DNA of 8,509 bases, taken from NCBI GenBank assembly GCA_017648425.1, contig JAGCJD010000044.1, forward strand, positions 1 to 8,509. Direction: 5' to 3'. The translations under genes and the position numbers were made by a program. Below are positions 6,756 through 8,509 of this stretch, in pieces; the first letter of the stretch is position 1; each line of letters opens with the position of its first letter. The DNA is from Clostridia bacterium. GTDB taxonomy: Bacteria; Bacillota; Clostridia; Oscillospirales; CAG-272. Under the pieces are notes generated by a model. That model was not told where the DNA came from. It did no database searches and worked only from the letters and a program-made list of their open reading frames with translations.

Positions 6756-7259
6756 ATGAAGACAAAAAATTTGACCTATCAAATAGTTATGGCAGCAATG
6801 CTTTCCGCGCTTATTTGCGTGGCTACAATGATTATAAAGATTCCCTCTCCTTTGAAGGGATATATAAATCTTGGTGACTGTGTCGTCTTAGTTGCGGGCT
6901 GGGTATTATCTCCTACATATGGATTTATTGCTGCGGGACTTGGCTCTGCCTTGGCCGATGTATTTTCCGGTTATGTTATTTACGCGCCCGCTACATTTGT
7001 TATTAAGGGATTGATGGCTCTCGTTGCATATTTTGGATTTAAGCTGTTAAGCAAAAAATGCGGAAACATTTTATCAAGGATAATATCAGGAATTGCCGCA
7101 GAGTTCGTTATGATATTGGGATATTTTGTATTTGAGGGAGTTTTGTACGGATTTTTGCCCTCTGTTGTAAATATTCCCGCGAACGCTGTTCAGGGAGTTG
7201 CGGGTATTGTGCTTGGCTGTATTTTGATAAAGATATTTGAAAAAAGCAAGATATTATGA
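6756..7259 (+). CDS. ECF transporter S component (vitamin-type substrate binding subunit)
   Basis: A 167-residue integral membrane protein, the usual size of S components of energy-coupling factor importers, which bind a vitamin or other micronutrient and dock on a shared EcfA/EcfA'/EcfT module. About six membrane segments: roughly 7-29, 40-52, 53-72, 76-98, 105-132 and 142-163. The first has an AxxxA motif (Ala14, Ala18), as used for contact with EcfT. The stretch GYINLGDCVVLVAGW (35-49), GLGSALADVFSGY (61-73), YAPATFVIKGLMA (76-88) fits the Pfam 'ECF transporter S component' group that includes pyridoxine- and hydroxymethylpyrimidine-type importers, but the substrate is not decided by sequence alone. 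No EcfA or EcfT gene is nearby, so it belongs to a group II system using a module elsewhere. GGAG at 6743-6746. I see no TPP- or FMN-type riboswitch in the short leader. Confidence 0.9.
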   Translation: MKTKNLTYQIVMAAMLSALICVATMIIKIPSPLKGYINLGDCVVLVAGWVLSPTYGFIAAGLGSALADVFSGYVIYAPATFVIKGLMALVAYFGFKLLSKKCGNILSRIISGIAAEFVMILGYFVFEGVLYGFLPSVVNIPANAVQGVAGIVLGCILIKIFEKSKIL

Positions 7260-7263
7260 CCTG

Positions 7264-7279
7264 CGTGGTAGTGACCACG
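7264..7279 (+). repeat. Small hairpin just after the ECF-S stop codon
   Basis: CGTGGT (7264-7269), loop AGTG, ACCACG (7274-7279), starting 5 bases after the stop. There is no T-tract, so it is more likely an RNA 3' structure than a terminator by itself. Confidence 0.4.
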
Positions 7280-7293
7280 GCTTATATCGGAGC

Positions 7294-7333
7294 AAAGAAA
7301 GGATAACAGAGAGCGCTCTGTTATCCTTTCTTT
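7294..7333. terminator. 18 bp perfect stem, terminator of the ECF-S transcript
   Basis: Arms 7294-7311 and 7316-7333 are perfectly complementary with a 4-base AGCG loop. The left arm starts AAAGAAAGG and the right arm ends CCTTTCTTT, so the T-rich end serves as U-tract on either strand. The remaining intergenic stretch 7334-7457 has no gene that I can support. Confidence 0.75.
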
Positions 7334-7457
7334 AGTTTGGCTTTTGGTAGATTAAGACGCAAGTTTGTTTTGATATGCACGGTGTCTGTTCTTTCTGTTG
7401 TTACTCTTGTGTTTGGCGTGATTGCCACTAGCGCTCGGAAAATAATAGAAATATGAT

Positions 7458-7495
7458 AAAACGGCGTACCTGTCTTATCTCAGGCACGCTGTTTT
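7458..7495. terminator. Terminator hairpin after the DUF421 gene (minus strand)
   Basis: Arms 7458-7472 and 7481-7495 pair over 15 positions with one G-U and one A-C mismatch, loop of 8 bases. On the minus strand the hairpin comes 23 bases after the DUF421 stop and is followed by GTTTTATCATATTT, suitable for termination. On the plus strand it ends in GTTTTG and may act in that direction too. Confidence 0.75.
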
Positions 7496-7517
7496 GTCGT
7501 TGCTTTGAGATTTGTGA

Positions 7518-8195
7518 TCACTCTTTTGAATAGAGCGTCAGCTTGTTTTTATCTTGGTAGTAAATCCCCAAAAATATTTCCTTTGCTTGCTTATACCCTT
7601 CTGCTTTGAGTGAGCTGTCGAGCCAATTTATATCACGCCCTGCGCGGAAAAGATTTTCTTGCATTATGCGTCCGTCCATAATGACCTCAATGCCGAGGCG
7701 CGTTGACTTTGCGGTAATATTCAGATCCTCGGGCGTTGCAGGACGCCTTGAAGCTTTGGGTAGGATAGAAAGTTTTCCGTTGTATTCAAGTATGGCCGTT
7801 TGTATATCGTTAAGGTCAAAATACCCCTGCTCACGGCAAAGCAACATAAAATCAGAAAGGTCGAGTTTGGCTTTTTTTAAGTTTTTTCTGTATAGCTTTT
7901 GGTCACTCATGAGTATCGTTGGCGTACCATTGATATATTTTCTGGATTTTGGTATTTTGTGAGTGAGCAGATTTAATAATATAGATACACAGCCATATAT
8001 TACAAGGGCTATAAGCGGTTTCCATGGCTCTTCAAGATTGGTGGCAAGCTCTGCGCCGATAGAGCCTATCGTTATGCCCGAAACATAATCAAAGAAGTCG
8101 AGCTGCGCGACCTGCTTATGTCCCATGATTTTTGTTATTATAAACAGTGTTATTACCGAAAGAAGTGCTGTTCCAATTATTTTTATAATATTCAT
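7518..8195 (-). CDS. DUF421 (YetF/YdfS family) membrane protein
   Basis: A 225-residue protein. ATG 8195-8193 has GGAGG at 8206-8202, 6 bases upstream; stop TGA 7520-7518. The N-terminus has three membrane segments, about 4-22, 37-54 (weaker) and 59-78, followed by a cytosolic domain. Family motifs are clear: KIMGHKQVAQLDFFDYVSGI (22-41), ITIGSIGAELA (41-51), and the YetF C-terminal hallmark LLCREQGYFDLNDIQTAILE (118-137), then NGKLSILPK (139-147). Bacillus members of this family (YetF, YdfS, YrbG) are linked to spores or the cell envelope, but the biochemical role is not known. It is a single-gene unit with its own terminator at 7458-7495; its promoter in 8207-8328 is not clear. Confidence 0.92.
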   Translation of the reverse strand: MNIIKIIGTALLSVITLFIITKIMGHKQVAQLDFFDYVSGITIGSIGAELATNLEEPWKPLIALVIYGCVSILLNLLTHKIPKSRKYINGTPTILMSDQKLYRKNLKKAKLDLSDFMLLCREQGYFDLNDIQTAILEYNGKLSILPKASRRPATPEDLNITAKSTRLGIEVIMDGRIMQENLFRAGRDINWLDSSLKAEGYKQAKEIFLGIYYQDKNKLTLYSKE

Positions 8196-8209
8196 TCTGC
8201 GCCTCCAAA

Positions 8210-8247
8210 ATATTCCGTGTTAGTTTTCCCAGCGTTAAACGGAATAT
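8210..8247. repeat. Inverted repeat upstream of the DUF421 gene
   Basis: ATATTCCGT (8210-8218) and ACGGAATAT (8239-8247), 9-base perfect arms 20 bases apart, just upstream of the ribosome binding site. It could be an operator or a leader hairpin. The remainder of 8248-8328 shows nothing recognisable. Confidence 0.4.
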
Positions 8248-8328
8248 ACACTTTGCAAAAAATTGCTCATGTGCGGTGGGATTTATGGACTTGTGTTTGA
8301 AAGGTTCTAAATCAGAAAGTTAAATTAT

Positions 8329-8366
8329 AAAAAACAAAAGAGAGGTAAACCTCTCTTTTGTTTTTT
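8329..8366. terminator. Bidirectional terminator following the tRNA-Pro fragment
   Basis: 17 bp perfect stem (8329-8345 with 8350-8366), loop TAAA, core AGAGAGG/CCTCTCT, with A6 at one end and T6 at the other. On the minus strand it begins two bases after the CCA end of the tRNA sequence, as expected for the original tRNA gene terminator. Confidence 0.9.
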
Positions 8367-8367
8367 A

Positions 8368-8412
8368 TGGTCGGAATGACAGGATTTGAACCTGCGACAT
8401 CGTGGTCCCAAA
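8368..8412 (-). pseudogene. 3' half of a tRNA-Pro(UGG) gene, probable integration (att) site
   Basis: Read on the minus strand: anticodon loop TTTGGGA (8412-8406, anticodon UGG at 34-36), 3' side of the anticodon stem CCACG (8405-8401), variable loop ATGTC, T arm GCAGG-TTCAAAT-CCTGT, acceptor 3' strand CATTCCG, discriminator A, and an encoded CCA (8370-8368). The 5' half is absent: the next bases should be the complementary stem CGTGG, a D arm and an acceptor CGGAATG, but the sequence upstream (8413 onwards) is unrelated. A tRNA cut exactly at the anticodon loop with the 3' half intact is the usual trace left at the far end of an element integrated by a tyrosine recombinase into the tRNA gene. 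The fragment cannot make a tRNA. A full copy is expected at the other end of the element. Confidence 0.85.
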
Positions 8413-8509
8413 CGCTAAAATGCCGATTTTTTCCTTACTTTACAAGGCTTTTCGGGGCTTTTAAGTCCAAAAACGATGCTTTCGGGTGCTCTTGTAAGCA
8501 CTGTTTCCA
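8413..8509. other. Putative end of an integrated element, window edge
   Basis: Sequence beyond the tRNA fragment. It holds two similar GC-richer stretches, GGCTTTTCGGGGCTTTT (8446-8462) and TGCTTTCGGGTGCTCTT (8478-8494), and an inverted pair TTACAAG (8440-8446) and CTTGTAA (8491-8497). These could be recombinase arm sites. On the minus strand a frame is open from the edge to TAG 8417-8415, ending KVRKKSAF, but 30 codons are too few to call a gene. That this is element DNA is inferred from the tRNA break. Confidence 0.4.

Noticed and set aside
8415..8509. Integrase C-terminus on the minus strand
   Set aside because: The frame is open for 30 codons, but a second frame is also largely open, and no tyrosine recombinase motif (such as the HxLRH or Tyr box) is visible in so short a piece.

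Overview
The window looks like chromosomal DNA from a low-to-moderate GC Gram-positive bacterium, most likely a member of the Clostridia (an Oscillospiraceae/Ruminococcaceae-type gut organism is my guess). The reasons are consensus sigma-A promoters (TTGACA or TTGAAA, 17 bp, TATAAT, several with an extended -10), strong GGAGG ribosome binding sites, compact intrinsic terminators, and the gene families present: an ECF-type vitamin transporter S component, a DUF421/YetF protein, a DUF4037 protein paired with a TPR protein, and a tiny Cys-rich membrane peptide. No plasmid, phage structural or CRISPR genes are seen.

Left part (1-2352, minus strand): an operon transcribed leftward from one good promoter. 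It contains lepA (elongation factor 4) and, overlapping it by one base (TGATG), a pseudouridine synthase of the RluA family that runs off the window. lepA is interrupted by a single in-frame UGA at the place of a conserved glycine; both sides are otherwise intact and in the same frame.

Middle part (2353-6667): a divergent intergenic region with phased direct repeats leads to a Gfo/Idh/MocA oxidoreductase on the plus strand. A two-way terminator separates it from a convergent 29-codon membrane peptide on the minus strand. Next come a monocistronic sugar-nucleotidyltransferase-like gene with its own promoter and terminator, then a two-gene operon: a TPR protein and, overlapping it by 14 bases, a DUF4037 protein carrying a nucleotidyltransferase-like GS...DHD signature. 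This pair is the best candidate for an uncharacterised functional unit.

Right part (6668-8509): an ECF transporter S component with a near-consensus promoter and an inverted repeat over the predicted transcription start, two strong hairpins, and a minus-strand DUF421/YetF membrane protein. At the right end lies the 3' half only (anticodon loop to CCA) of a tRNA-Pro(UGG) on the minus strand, followed by its terminator. The tRNA sequence stops abruptly at the anticodon loop and unrelated sequence fills the last ~97 bases. This is what one attachment site of an element integrated into a tRNA gene looks like, with chromosome to the left and the putative element to the right.

Apart from the lepA-pseudouridine synthase operon and the TPR-DUF4037 operon, the genes appear to be independent units, each with its own promoter or terminator.
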